Counted from the stretch's first letter, positions 23,764 to 31,774 are shown. The stretch: DNA of 32,909 bases from Bacillota bacterium (GCA_023459915.1 JAEWSN010000030.1:1-32909), one strand, 5' to 3'. Notes: generated from the sequence alone by a model not told the origin. Numbers and translations are program-made.

Positions 23764-24915
23764 TCAGGACAAGCGTCCCGCGTAATCCTCAAATCCGAAC
23801 CGGCGAATCACCCGCATCCCCTCTTCCTCGGTATAGGTGGCGATATTGGGCAGATTCACGCCGTTGAACGTGTTGTTCTTCACCATGGTGTAGTGCGCCA
23901 TGTCACAGAACACCAGCCGATCGCCGATTTTCAGCGGCTCCGGGAACGAATAGTCGCCGATGATGTCGCCGGCGAGGCAGGTGGGACCTCCCAACCGGTA
24001 GGTGTGGGCGAATTCACCCGGCTGACCGGCGCCGATGATGTTGGGCCGGTACGGCATCTCGATGACATCCGGCATGTGACAGGCCGCCGAGGTGTCGAGC
24101 ATGGCGATTTCCATGCCATTCTCCACAATGTCGAGCACGGAGGAAACGAGATACCCCGTATTGAGGGCAATGGCCTCCCCCGGTTCCAGATACACCTGCA
24201 ATCCGTATTTTTGCTGGAAGAACTCGATGGAGCGGATGAGGGATTCAATATCATAATCCGGACGGGTGATGTGATGTCCCCCGCCCATGTTCAGCCATTT
24301 CATGCCCTTGAGGAACGGACCGAATTTCTCGTCGATGACGGGCACGGTATGCGCCAGCGCATCGGCATTCTGTTCGCACAGCGTGTGGAAGTGCAGGCCG
24401 TCCAATCCCTCAAGCTCGTCCCCGCGGAAATGGCGCAGCGGAATGCCCAGCCGGGAATTGATGGCACACGGATTGTAGATTTCCGTCCGGATCTCCGAAT
24501 ACTCCGGATTCACCCGCAAGCCACAGCTGATGCGTTTCCCCTCGACTGCCTGCACGCGTGATTTATACCGGTGCCACTGATCGAAGGAATTGAACACCAT
24601 GTGATCCACATAGCCGAGCAATTCCTCGAAATCCTCCGGGATGAACGCGGGCGAATAGATGTGGACCTGCTTGCCCATCTTCTCGTATCCCAGCCGCGCC
24701 TCAAACAGCGAGCTGGCGGTGATGCCGGCCAGGTACTTGCCCACCAGCGGAAACGCGGCGTGCATGGAAAAACCCTTGAGCGCCAGCAGAATTTGGCAGC
24801 CTGTGCGCTGCTGCACGGTGTCCAGGATCTGCAGGTTCCGCTCCAGCAGGCGGAAATCCACCACATAGGCGGGGGTTGGCACAGTTGAAAAATCGAGCGG
24901 CAATCGGAGTGACAC
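23764..24915 (-). CDS. nspC: Carboxynorspermidine/carboxyspermidine decarboxylase
   Basis: The 383-residue PLP enzyme has the alanine racemase/ornithine decarboxylase fold. Schiff-base Lys47 is in ILLALKGFS. Family-specific wording includes HIYSPAFIPEDFEELL, CGLRVNPEYSE, LHFHTLCEQNADALAHT, WLNMGGGHHITRPDYD, YLEPGEAI, LDTSAACHMPDVIEMPYRP and FCDMAHYTMVKNNTFNGV. It decarboxylates carboxyspermidine or carboxynorspermidine, the last step of the aspartate semialdehyde route to spermidine. I place the start at GTG 24915, 9 nt after AGGAGG. The open frame to 25026 reads through a hairpin. The dehydrogenase of the same pathway is directly upstream. Confidence 0.94.
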   Translation of the reverse strand: MSLRLPLDFSTVPTPAYVVDFRLLERNLQILDTVQQRTGCQILLALKGFSMHAAFPLVGKYLAGITASSLFEARLGYEKMGKQVHIYSPAFIPEDFEELLGYVDHMVFNSFDQWHRYKSRVQAVEGKRISCGLRVNPEYSEIRTEIYNPCAINSRLGIPLRHFRGDELEGLDGLHFHTLCEQNADALAHTVPVIDEKFGPFLKGMKWLNMGGGHHITRPDYDIESLIRSIEFFQQKYGLQVYLEPGEAIALNTGYLVSSVLDIVENGMEIAMLDTSAACHMPDVIEMPYRPNIIGAGQPGEFAHTYRLGGPTCLAGDIIGDYSFPEPLKIGDRLVFCDMAHYTMVKNNTFNGVNLPNIATYTEEEGMRVIRRFGFEDYAGRLS

Positions 24916-24988
24916 AGGCAATACCCTCCTTGGGAAGTCTCGGTTCCCACCAATGGTCATGGCAGACGCGTCTGTCCAATCATGAAGC

Positions 24989-25021
24989 GGGTTCCGGTGC
25001 CCATCGACAACACCGGAACCC
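24989..25021. repeat. Perfect 11-bp hairpin between the two polyamine genes
   Basis: GGGTTCCGGTG (24989-24999) and its exact complement (25011-25021) enclose 11 nt. The element lies between the dehydrogenase stop and the decarboxylase ribosome site. No T-run follows on the minus strand, so a transcript-stabilising or partial-stop role is more likely than full termination. Confidence 0.7.
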
Positions 25022-25038
25022 TGCAACTCTCTCTATGT

Positions 25039-26238
25039 TCAATCCACCAAATCCGGCGTGAGCGTGTCCTGCCAGGGCAGGCCCTGCACATTCAGCTGTT
25101 CCATGAACGGATCCGGATTGAACTCCTCCACGTTGTACACGCCCGGCTTCTTCCACAACCCCTTGAGCAGCATCATCGCGCCAATCATGGCCGGCACGCC
25201 CGTGGTATAGGAAATGGCCTGAGAGCCAACCTCGGCATAACAGGCCTCGTGGACACAGACATTATAAATGTAGTAGGTCTTCTGCTTGCCGTCCTTGACG
25301 CCCTTGTAGATGCAGCCGATGTTGGTTTTGCCCTTGGTGAGCGGCCCCAGCGAGGCAGGATCCGGCAGCACGGCCTTGAGGAACTGCAGGGGTTCAATCA
25401 TCATGCCATTGTAATTGATGGGCTCAATGCTGGTCATGCCGACATTCTCGAGCACGCGCAGGTGCGTGATGTACTTCTCTGAAAACGTCATCCAGAACCG
25501 GATTTTCTTCAGGCCCTTCACGTTCTGGGCCAGAGACTCCAACTCCTCGTGATACAGCAGATACATGTCCTTGGGACCGATTTCGGGGAAGTTGTAGACC
25601 CGTTTTTCGGACAACGGCGGAATCTCCTGCCATTCCCCGTTTTCCCAATACCGGCCATTGGCCGTGATTTCACGGATGTTGATCTCCGGATTGAAATTCG
25701 TGGCAAACGGCAGGCCATGGTCGCCCGCGTTCGCGTCCAGGATGTCAATCTCGTGAATCTCGTCAAAATGATGCTTCATGGCGTGCGCCGTGAACACACC
25801 GGTCACACCGGGATCGAACCCGCAACCCAGAATGGCGGTGAGTCCCGCCTTTTCAAACTTTTCCCGATATGCCCACTGCCAGCTGTACTCGAACTTCGCC
25901 ACCTCCGGCGGCTCGTAGTTGGCGGTGTCCAGGTAATGCACGCCTGTTTCCAGGCATGCGTCCATGATGGTGAGGTCCTGATAGGGCAGCGCCACATTGA
26001 TGACGATATCCGGCTGGAAATCCCGAATGAGGGCGGACACCTCTTCCGTTCTGTCCGCGTCCACCCGGGCGGTTCGAATTTTGGTTTTGCCCCCGTCGAG
26101 CTTCGCCTTCAAGGCATCACATTTGGCCAGCGTTCGGCTGGCGATGCAGATCTCCTCGAACACATCCGGATTCTGGACACATTTGTGCACCACGACACTG
26201 GCCACCCCGCCGGCGCCAATGATCAAGGCCTTTCCCAT
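25039..26238 (-). CDS. Carboxynorspermidine/carboxyspermidine dehydrogenase (saccharopine dehydrogenase family)
   Basis: The 399-residue NAD(P)-dependent enzyme opens with the Rossmann motif ALIIGAGGVASVVVHKCVQ. Saccharopine dehydrogenase family segments follow: NVALPYQDLTIMDACLETGVHYLDTANYEPPE, LGCGFDPGVTGVFTAHA and FNPEINIREITANGRYWENGEW. Next to nspC this is the reductive-condensation enzyme that joins a diamine to L-aspartate beta-semialdehyde. A lysine-pathway saccharopine dehydrogenase is the alternative but is not supported by context. AGGAGG lies 7 nt before the ATG. The gene has a near-consensus promoter. Confidence 0.93.
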   Translation of the reverse strand: MGKALIIGAGGVASVVVHKCVQNPDVFEEICIASRTLAKCDALKAKLDGGKTKIRTARVDADRTEEVSALIRDFQPDIVINVALPYQDLTIMDACLETGVHYLDTANYEPPEVAKFEYSWQWAYREKFEKAGLTAILGCGFDPGVTGVFTAHAMKHHFDEIHEIDILDANAGDHGLPFATNFNPEINIREITANGRYWENGEWQEIPPLSEKRVYNFPEIGPKDMYLLYHEELESLAQNVKGLKKIRFWMTFSEKYITHLRVLENVGMTSIEPINYNGMMIEPLQFLKAVLPDPASLGPLTKGKTNIGCIYKGVKDGKQKTYYIYNVCVHEACYAEVGSQAISYTTGVPAMIGAMMLLKGLWKKPGVYNVEEFNPDPFMEQLNVQGLPWQDTLTPDLVD

Positions 26239-26289
26239 TGCTCTACCTCCTGTTTGTTCACGCGCGAACGCATGCCGGATCGAAATCAG

Positions 26290-26318
26290 ATTATATATGG
26301 TTTACCCATCCACATCAA
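26290..26318 (-). promoter_or_regulatory. Promoter of the polyamine operon
   Basis: On the minus strand TTGATG (26313-26318) and a perfect TATAAT (26290-26295) are 17 bases apart. The -35 box abuts the T-run of the upstream gene's terminator. The leader to the dehydrogenase ATG is about 45 nt and shows no clear fold. Confidence 0.8.
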
Positions 26319-26363
26319 GAAAAAACGGAAGGACCGCTCCTCCAAAGAGAACCGATCCTTCCG
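26318..26363 (-). terminator. Intrinsic terminator after the Gfo/Idh dehydrogenase
   Basis: On the minus strand CGGAAGGA and TCCTTCCG form an 8-bp stem around a 22-nt loop that can pair further. The stem is followed directly by six T. It ends the dehydrogenase transcript. Confidence 0.82.
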
Positions 26364-26413
26364 GACATGGCTTTTCAGAACGGCACACACATGCGTTGCA
26401 CCGCATCCGGCGC

Positions 26414-27586
26414 TTATTTTTTCTTGTTGTTGAAATACACAGCCTTGCCGGTCTTTGCGGATTCGTAAATGGCCTCGAGCACCTGGGTGACCACGATGGC
26501 CTGTTCCGGGGTGACGGTGGGCTGCTTGCCGGTGAGCACGCAGTCGATCCACTTGCGGGCTTCCACATCGGCCGCGTCTTCGGTTTTGCCGGAGTAGAAG
26601 GCCACACCGCCGGCGCCCAGCTCGGGCTTGGTGGTGTACATGCGGCTGTTCTTCTCGCCGTTGATGCGCAGGCCGTCCTTCATGTCGGCACCGGCTTCGG
26701 TACCACACAGGGAAACCTTCGCCTCATCGACATCCAGGGAGTTCAGCGCCCAGCTGGCCTCGAGGTTGATGGTGGCGCCGTTCTCCATGGTGATGAAGCC
26801 GAACGCGGAATCTTCCACGGTGAATTCCTTGGGATCCCACGGGCCCCACGCGTTGGCGGCATTTTCCTTGCTGCCGAGCTTGTGGTAGACATTGCCCATG
26901 ACGCTCTTGACCTTGTAGTTGTCCATCATCCACAGGGCCAGGTCGAGCGCGTGGGTGCCGATGTCGATCAGCGGGCCGCCGCCCTGTTCGTCCTCGTTGA
27001 GGAAGACGCCCCAGGTGGGGACGGCACGACGCCGGATGGCATGCGCCTTGGCGTAGTAGATTTCGCCCAGTTCGCCGTCCTCGCACAACTGCTTGAGGTA
27101 CAGGGAATCGGGACGCTGGCGGTTCTGGTAGCCGATGGTGAGCATTTTGCCGGTGCGCTTCGCGGCGTCGACCATCTTCTGGGCTTCGGCGGTGGACTTG
27201 GCCATGGGCTTCTCGCACATGACATGCTTGCCGGATTCCAGCGCGTCCACGGTGATGAACGAGTGGGATTTGTTCGGGGTGAGCACGTGAACCACGTCGA
27301 TGCGCTTGTCCTTGAGCATTTCCTTGTAGTCGGTGTACACCTTCGCGCCGGCAACACCATACTCGGCAGCTGCCTTGACAGCCCGTTCCTCCACGATGTC
27401 GCAGAAAGCGACCATCTCGACATTGGACAGCTTCTTCAGGCTGGGCATGTGCTTGCCGTTGGCGATGCCGCCACAGCCAACGATGCCGATACGGACCGTT
27501 TTGGGCGCAGCCGCTGCTTTTACGGCTTTGGTGGGGTTGGTTGCCTTCGTGGTTTTTGTGGTTTTTGTGGCAGTTTTGGTTGCCAT
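26414..27586 (-). CDS. Gfo/Idh/MocA family dehydrogenase with a Lys/Thr/Ala-rich N-terminal tail
   Basis: The 390-residue product has an NAD(P)-binding Rossmann domain from residue 31 with GIVGCGGIANGKH. The family Lys is in MCEKPMAKSTAEAQ. The C-terminal substrate domain contains GPLIDIGTHALDLALWMMDNYKV. Homologues oxidise sugars, inositols and glycosides. Unusually, residues 1-30 are a low-complexity tail of Lys, Thr and Ala with TKTTKTT and AVKAAAAPK runs, much like histone-like tails. It is not needed for the fold. GGGAGG lies 7 nt before the ATG at 27586, and the frame is unambiguous. The upstream isomerase gene is likely in the same pathway. Confidence 0.92.
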   Translation of the reverse strand: MATKTATKTTKTTKATNPTKAVKAAAAPKTVRIGIVGCGGIANGKHMPSLKKLSNVEMVAFCDIVEERAVKAAAEYGVAGAKVYTDYKEMLKDKRIDVVHVLTPNKSHSFITVDALESGKHVMCEKPMAKSTAEAQKMVDAAKRTGKMLTIGYQNRQRPDSLYLKQLCEDGELGEIYYAKAHAIRRRAVPTWGVFLNEDEQGGGPLIDIGTHALDLALWMMDNYKVKSVMGNVYHKLGSKENAANAWGPWDPKEFTVEDSAFGFITMENGATINLEASWALNSLDVDEAKVSLCGTEAGADMKDGLRINGEKNSRMYTTKPELGAGGVAFYSGKTEDAADVEARKWIDCVLTGKQPTVTPEQAIVVTQVLEAIYESAKTGKAVYFNNKKK

Positions 27587-27650
27587 GGTATTGCCTCCCG
27601 CACTATTTGATGATTCGGCATGTGATGCCGCATAAAGGATCTTCGTGATG

Positions 27651-27680
27651 ATTATACCCATTGTTGGCGCAAAATATCAG
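27651..27680 (-). promoter_or_regulatory. Promoter of the Gfo/Idh dehydrogenase
   Basis: On the minus strand CTGATA (27675-27680) and a perfect TATAAT (27651-27656) are 18 bases apart. The leader to the ATG is about 60 nt. The gene may therefore be transcribed independently as well as from the isomerase promoter. Confidence 0.65.
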
Positions 27681-27722
27681 TGTTTTGGAGGATGTGATGC
27701 TCGCGCCCATGCATTTTCTTCT

Positions 27723-28469
27723 TCAGGTAATGCTGCGCAAGTATTGCAGGCTTTCCGTGATGGATTGAATCTGGTCTATCTGGAATGCTTCCTGCTCAAC
27801 CGTATACCAGTGCACGCCAAGCTTTTTGCCCGCTTCAATGATGGCCGGCACATCGATGATACCCTTGCCGATTTCCGTGTTTTCCTTGTCTTCCAGACTG
27901 CGCATGTCCTTGATGTGAAGCAGCTTCATCCGTTCGGCATAGCGATTCATGAAATCCACGATGTTCATGCCGGCAAACTCAACCCAATACGTATCCAGTT
28001 CGATGCACAGGTGCTTCGGGTCCGTGTTTTCCATCATGATGTCATAGGCTGTCTTGCCGTCATAGGTGACAAACTCGAAATCATGGTTGTGGTATCCGAA
28101 TAGGATGCCATTTTCCGCGCATCTTTTGCCAACCGCGTCAAGCCGTTCCGCTGTGCGCTTCCAGGCATCCGCGCTGCCAACCATGTCACCCCAGACCGCG
28201 GGGCAGATGATGTACGGAGAACCAATCGTCTGCGAATAGGCGATTAGCCCGTCCAGATCCTCATCGAGCGCGGGCAGGCCAATGTGGCTGCCGCAAGCCT
28301 TCAGGCCGTTGTCATCGAGCGCCTTGCGCAAATCCTTGGCGGACGTGTCGAAATAACCCGCGAATTCCACCCCATCGTATCCGGCTTTCGCAACAGCCGC
28401 GAGGGTGCCGATGAAATCTTTCTGGGTGAGTTCCTTGACTGAATACAACTGAAGACCGATCTTTTCCAT
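27723..28469 (-). CDS. Sugar phosphate isomerase/epimerase
   Basis: The 248-residue TIM-barrel protein of the xylose isomerase-like/IolE group starts MEKIGLQLYSVKELTQKDF. It carries the likely metal-site segments YDGVEFAGYF, FGYHNHDFEF, LCIELDTYWVEFAG, LLHIKDM and YTVEQEAF. Proteins of this wording often accompany Gfo/Idh dehydrogenases in inositol or 3-keto-sugar routes. Such a dehydrogenase is the next gene, 136 bp away. AAGGAG lies 6 nt before the ATG at 28469; the upstream open frame includes promoter sequence. It is divergent from the AraC-type regulator. The exact substrate is unknown. Confidence 0.88.
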   Translation of the reverse strand: MEKIGLQLYSVKELTQKDFIGTLAAVAKAGYDGVEFAGYFDTSAKDLRKALDDNGLKACGSHIGLPALDEDLDGLIAYSQTIGSPYIICPAVWGDMVGSADAWKRTAERLDAVGKRCAENGILFGYHNHDFEFVTYDGKTAYDIMMENTDPKHLCIELDTYWVEFAGMNIVDFMNRYAERMKLLHIKDMRSLEDKENTEIGKGIIDVPAIIEAGKKLGVHWYTVEQEAFQIDQIQSITESLQYLRSIT

Positions 28470-28596
28470 GCTATTCTCCTTGCCTTTCACGCGACGCGTA
28501 TGGGAAAAGGATTTGATGATTTCCCTGTGCTGCGGGCGGGAACATTGTCCCAATGACCAGCAACACAAATAACTGTAACACGGAAGCGTATCCTGG

Positions 28597-28625
28597 TATA
28601 TAATGAAGGTTGTAAAAAATATCGA
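28597..28625 (-). promoter_or_regulatory. Candidate promoter of the isomerase, overlapping the araC-side promoter
   Basis: On the minus strand TCGATA (28620-28625) and TATATA (28597-28602) are 17 bases apart. The -10 shares bases with the plus-strand TATAAT at 28599-28604. The isomerase leader would be about 120 nt. Confidence 0.5.
28599..28604 (+). promoter_or_regulatory. Candidate -10 box of the AraC-family gene
   Basis: A perfect TATAAT on the plus strand lies about 47 bp before the regulator's ATG. The -35 region is poor (TAACAC at 17 bases), consistent with a weak or activator-dependent promoter. Confidence 0.5.
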
Positions 28626-28650
28626 TAATTTGTCATTCAGGTGGTGAAAC

Positions 28651-29556
28651 ATGCCATTCGAGCTGCCCAACGAGCCCTATTATGAGGATCAGCACAACGC
28701 AAACAGCCTCATACAGTATCCCTTCGACTGCCATATGCACAAAAGCCATCTGGGCCATGTGCTGGCACTGGCGCACTGGCACTACTACATTGAAATCCTC
28801 TACATGATCAGGGGCAATGCCCGCGCGGTTCTTGGCGGTGTGGAGCATCCGTTTCGCGAAGGGGACATGGTGCTGATCAATGGCCGCGAAGTGCACGCGG
28901 TTTTCGGTGAGCCGGAGGAAACCATCCGGTACATTGTGGTGAAGTTCGATCCGGCACTGTTGTACACCACCGAGCGGACGCTGTTCGAATCAAAATATGT
29001 GCTGCCATTCACCATGAACGGCACCACAACACAAAAGGTCTTTACGGCCGCAGAACTGGCCTCCTCCCCCATTCCTTCCCTGATTCCCGTGATTCTAAAG
29101 GAATTTGAGGAAAAGCCATACGGCTTTGAGTTGGCCATCCGAACAGACATCGGCCGCATCTTCTTGTGGGTCATTCGCAACTGGCAGGCCAAAGGGATTC
29201 AAATGAACGCCAATCCGTCCTTGAAAGAGGTTGACATCCTGCGCCTGCAAAAGGTGTTCGATTACCTGGATGAACACTACAAGCACAACATCACCGTGGA
29301 AACCGTTGCCTCGATGCTGAACATGAGCTACAGCTATTTTTCACGCTACTTCAAATCCCTTATCGGGAAGACCTTTTCGGAATACCTCACCTATGTTCGC
29401 ATCACCGAGGCCGAGAAACTGCTGCTGACCACAGACCTCAACATCACGGAAGTGGGGCTCGAAGCGGGGTTCTCAAACTCCAGCTACTTCATCCAGCAGT
29501 TTCATGATATCAAGGGTCTGTCGCCCAAGCAGTTCAAGAAGAAAGTGCTGAGCTGA
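28651..29556 (+). CDS. AraC-family transcriptional regulator
   Basis: The 301-residue product is the only plus-strand gene here. An N-terminal cupin-like ligand domain (about 20-110) shows HWHYYIEILYMIRG, REGDMVLINGREVHAV and IRYIVVKFDP. The C-terminal AraC DNA-binding domain (about 200-298) has two helix-turn-helix units. It contains NITVETVASMLNMSYSYFSRYFKSLIGKTFSEYL and ITEVGLEAGFSNSSYFIQQFHDIKGLSPKQF. AGGTGG lies 6 nt before the ATG. It shares a 181-bp divergent control region with the isomerase gene, so it probably regulates that gene, and possibly the dehydrogenase behind it, in response to a sugar-like ligand. Confidence 0.93.
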   Translation: MPFELPNEPYYEDQHNANSLIQYPFDCHMHKSHLGHVLALAHWHYYIEILYMIRGNARAVLGGVEHPFREGDMVLINGREVHAVFGEPEETIRYIVVKFDPALLYTTERTLFESKYVLPFTMNGTTTQKVFTAAELASSPIPSLIPVILKEFEEKPYGFELAIRTDIGRIFLWVIRNWQAKGIQMNANPSLKEVDILRLQKVFDYLDEHYKHNITVETVASMLNMSYSYFSRYFKSLIGKTFSEYLTYVRITEAEKLLLTTDLNITEVGLEAGFSNSSYFIQQFHDIKGLSPKQFKKKVLS

Positions 29557-29604
29557 ATCGGCCATATCAACCATTCAGACGTCATGACTCAATCGGCGGG
29601 CTAC

Positions 29605-29697
29605 GGAAAATAGCCTGTTCATCTGTAACGGTTACTGAAATGCCCCCGCTTCGCTCAAGGCATTTCGTAACCGTAACAGCTGAATCGGCTATTTTCC
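29605..29697. terminator. 93-nt nested palindrome, probable bidirectional terminator
   Basis: The inner arms CTGTAACGGTTACTGAAATGCC-type (29623-29644) and its near-complement (29659-29679) surround a 14-nt loop. The outer arms GGAAAATAGCC (29605-29615) and GGCTATTTTCC (29687-29697) are perfectly complementary. The 7-nt segments between them partly pair. It lies between the convergent regulator and NYN genes and includes the NYN stop codon. On either strand the outer arm offers a TATTTT tail. Confidence 0.75.
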
Positions 29698-30837
29698 TTC
29701 CCGGTTTCGTATATACACGTGCTTGATGTGGAACTGGTTGGTTTCTCGGATGTCCAGTTCGAAAGCGTCCAGGGAGCGTACCAGGGGGGTCAGTTTCATG
29801 AAGCCGTAGTTTCTGGGGTCGAAGTCCGGCTGTTTTTTGGCGATGAGTGTGCCGACATCGCCAAGGAAGGCCCAGCCGTTTTCATCCGCCAAATCGTTGA
29901 TGGAGGTGGCGATGAGATCGATGATTTCCTGTGATACGGCTTCCACAAGCGTACCCCCAGGGGCGCCCGTGGGGCTTGCGCCTTTGGTGTGTTCGGCTGA
30001 CGGTGCTGCTTCCACAGGCGCAGGGGCTGTCGGTTCCGGCTCCACATGAACGGTTGCGGCCGGCACTGGTGCGGCCGCCTCCGGCTTGGACTCCACATGC
30101 GTGACACTTGGCTTTCTTCTCCGGCTGCGGCCACGCGCGGTTTCCTTGTGCGCCGCGTCCACTGGCTTGTCGGTTGATTTCTCGGTTGCCTGTTCGCTTG
30201 GTTTTGCGTCCTGGGTCTTGGTCTCTGGCACAATGGCAGCCGGTGCGGGTGCGGCGGCTGGCGTGGACACAGGTGGCTTGCCACTGTCCGCCTTGTGCAA
30301 GGGTTGTGCCCGCTGTGACGAATGTGCGTCCGATCGCCCTGATCTTGGTGCCGGCTGCCGTCCGGATGGCATTTCCAGATCCGGCTTCTCGACAGTCACA
30401 TCGATGATCTCGATGTAAATGAACTTGTCGCACGCCACAATGAAGGGCTTCGGGGTTTTACGCTCCCCCATCCCAAATACTTTTTTTCCTGATTCGCGCA
30501 GTCGCAGCGCCAACCGGGTAAAATCACTGTCACTGGACACAATGAAAAATCCGTCAACATTGCCGGCATACAGCATGTCCATCGCCTCGATGATCATCGC
30601 GGAATCCGTGGCGTTCTTGCCAACGGTGTACCGATATTGCTGGATGGGCGTGATGGCGTTTGTCAGCAGCAGGTTCTTCCAGCCTCTGAGATCCGGCTTG
30701 GTCCAGTCTCCATAGATTCGTTTGATGGTTGGCGTCCCATAACGAGCAATTTCCTTCATCATGCCGCTGACCCGATCGTGCGGGACATTGTCGGCATCTA
30801 TCAGCACCGCCAGACGCAATTCAATTCCTGTTTGCAT
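29689..30837 (-). CDS. NYN-domain nuclease-like protein with C-terminal LOTUS/OST-HTH domain
   Basis: The 382-residue product starts with a NYN/LabA-type (PIN-like) domain (about 8-145). Acidic residues lie in AVLIDADNVP (D14, D16), NATDSAMIIEAMDMLY (D78) and FFIVSSDSDFTRLA (D103, D105), fitting metal-dependent RNA cleavage. A low-complexity Pro/Ala/Lys/Glu linker spans about 150-295. It includes the basic patch GRSRRRKPS. The C-terminus (about 300-375) matches OST-HTH/LOTUS wording, DENGWAFLGDVGTLIAKKQPDFDPRNYGFMKL, which binds RNA. The ATG at 30837 follows GGAGG by 11 nt, somewhat long. It lies 78 bp after udk; the target RNA is unknown. Confidence 0.88.
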   Translation of the reverse strand: MQTGIELRLAVLIDADNVPHDRVSGMMKEIARYGTPTIKRIYGDWTKPDLRGWKNLLLTNAITPIQQYRYTVGKNATDSAMIIEAMDMLYAGNVDGFFIVSSDSDFTRLALRLRESGKKVFGMGERKTPKPFIVACDKFIYIEIIDVTVEKPDLEMPSGRQPAPRSGRSDAHSSQRAQPLHKADSGKPPVSTPAAAPAPAAIVPETKTQDAKPSEQATEKSTDKPVDAAHKETARGRSRRRKPSVTHVESKPEAAAPVPAATVHVEPEPTAPAPVEAAPSAEHTKGASPTGAPGGTLVEAVSQEIIDLIATSINDLADENGWAFLGDVGTLIAKKQPDFDPRNYGFMKLTPLVRSLDAFELDIRETNQFHIKHVYIRNREGK

Positions 30838-30915
30838 AGTGTGGTTTTCCTCCGTTTTCGTGGCTCTCCGCGGGCGTCGCGGTCCGCTTCCGTTCACCGC
30901 CGATTCGGCGGCTGA

Positions 30916-31539
30916 TCATTCCCTTTGACGGAGAATGCTCTTGATTTTTTCGACGATCATGTCCGTGGCCACCTGGTTCATGCCGCCTTCCGGCACAATG
31001 ATGTCAGCATACCGTTTGGTTGGCTCCACGAATGCCTCATGCATGGGTTTGACCGTGTTGAGGTATTGGTTCACGACAGAATCGATATCGCGTCCACGCT
31101 CGTGAATGTCGCGTATCAGTCTTCGGGCAAACCTGATGTCCGCGTCGGTATCCACGAAAATCTTGATGTCCAGGAGATCTCTGACAGCCGGGTTCTCGAA
31201 AAGCAGGATGCCTTCGACGACCACGACATGGCGCGGTTCCTGTCGAATCTGTTCCTCAAGCCGCCTGTGCTCGATGAAAGAATAGACTGGCCTGTTGATG
31301 GCCTGCATATCTTTGAGCGTCTTCATCTGCTGGATGAAAAAATCGGCATCGAACGCGTCGGGGTGATCGAAGTTCAACAATTTGCGCTCGTCGAACGAAA
31401 GATGGTGAAACGACCGGTAATACCAGTCCATGCACAGCAGGGTCACCTCATTCGTGAATGCATCCTTCAATGACCGCGCCAGTGTGGTTTTTCCCGAGCC
31501 GGTGCCGCCAGCGATGCCAATCATGATGGCCTGTGCCAT
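30916..31539 (-). CDS. udk: Uridine kinase
   Basis: The 207-residue P-loop kinase of the uridine kinase/phosphoribulokinase family has Walker A GGTGSGKT at 11-18. It contains LLCMDWYYRSFHHLSFDERKLLNFDHPDAFD, the substrate loop PVYSFIEHRR, VVVEGILLF and FARRLIRDIHERGRD. It phosphorylates uridine/cytidine in pyrimidine salvage. Length matches the family. I chose the ATG at 31539 (GGTGGAG, 6-nt spacing) over a GTG four codons upstream that lies inside the ribosome site. It has its own promoter. A short palindrome CCGCCGATTCGGCGG lies just beyond the stop (30897-30911) without a T-run. Confidence 0.93.
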   Translation of the reverse strand: MAQAIMIGIAGGTGSGKTTLARSLKDAFTNEVTLLCMDWYYRSFHHLSFDERKLLNFDHPDAFDADFFIQQMKTLKDMQAINRPVYSFIEHRRLEEQIRQEPRHVVVVEGILLFENPAVRDLLDIKIFVDTDADIRFARRLIRDIHERGRDIDSVVNQYLNTVKPMHEAFVEPTKRYADIIVPEGGMNQVATDMIVEKIKSILRQRE

Positions 31540-31598
31540 GCAATGCTCCACCTTTCCGGCCGCAGTGGCACTTCGCCATGCCGTGGCCCTTCCCTTGC

Positions 31599-31627
31599 AT
31601 TATACCTGTTGCGTGAACCGCTGCAAA
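31599..31627 (-). promoter_or_regulatory. Promoter of udk
   Basis: On the minus strand TTTGCA (31622-31627) and a perfect TATAAT (31599-31604) are 17 bases apart. The leader to the udk ATG is about 55 nt. Confidence 0.7.
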
Positions 31628-31737
31628 CCACCCAGCACTCGGAGACCGGCAGTTTTTCATTATTTCCACATGCCGGCATGCGCCGGAGTCGGTGAGACGG
31701 CCCCGAATCGCGTCCAATCCATGCGGTCAACACCGTG

Positions 31738-31772
31738 AAAAAACCCGTTCTTCCTTTCGGAAAACGGGTTTT
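31738..31772 (-). terminator. Intrinsic terminator after tRNA-Arg
   Basis: On the minus strand AAAACCCGTT and AACGGGTTTT form the stem around a short loop, ending in a run of six T. It starts three bases past the encoded CCA. Confidence 0.9.
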
Positions 31773-31774
31773 AC

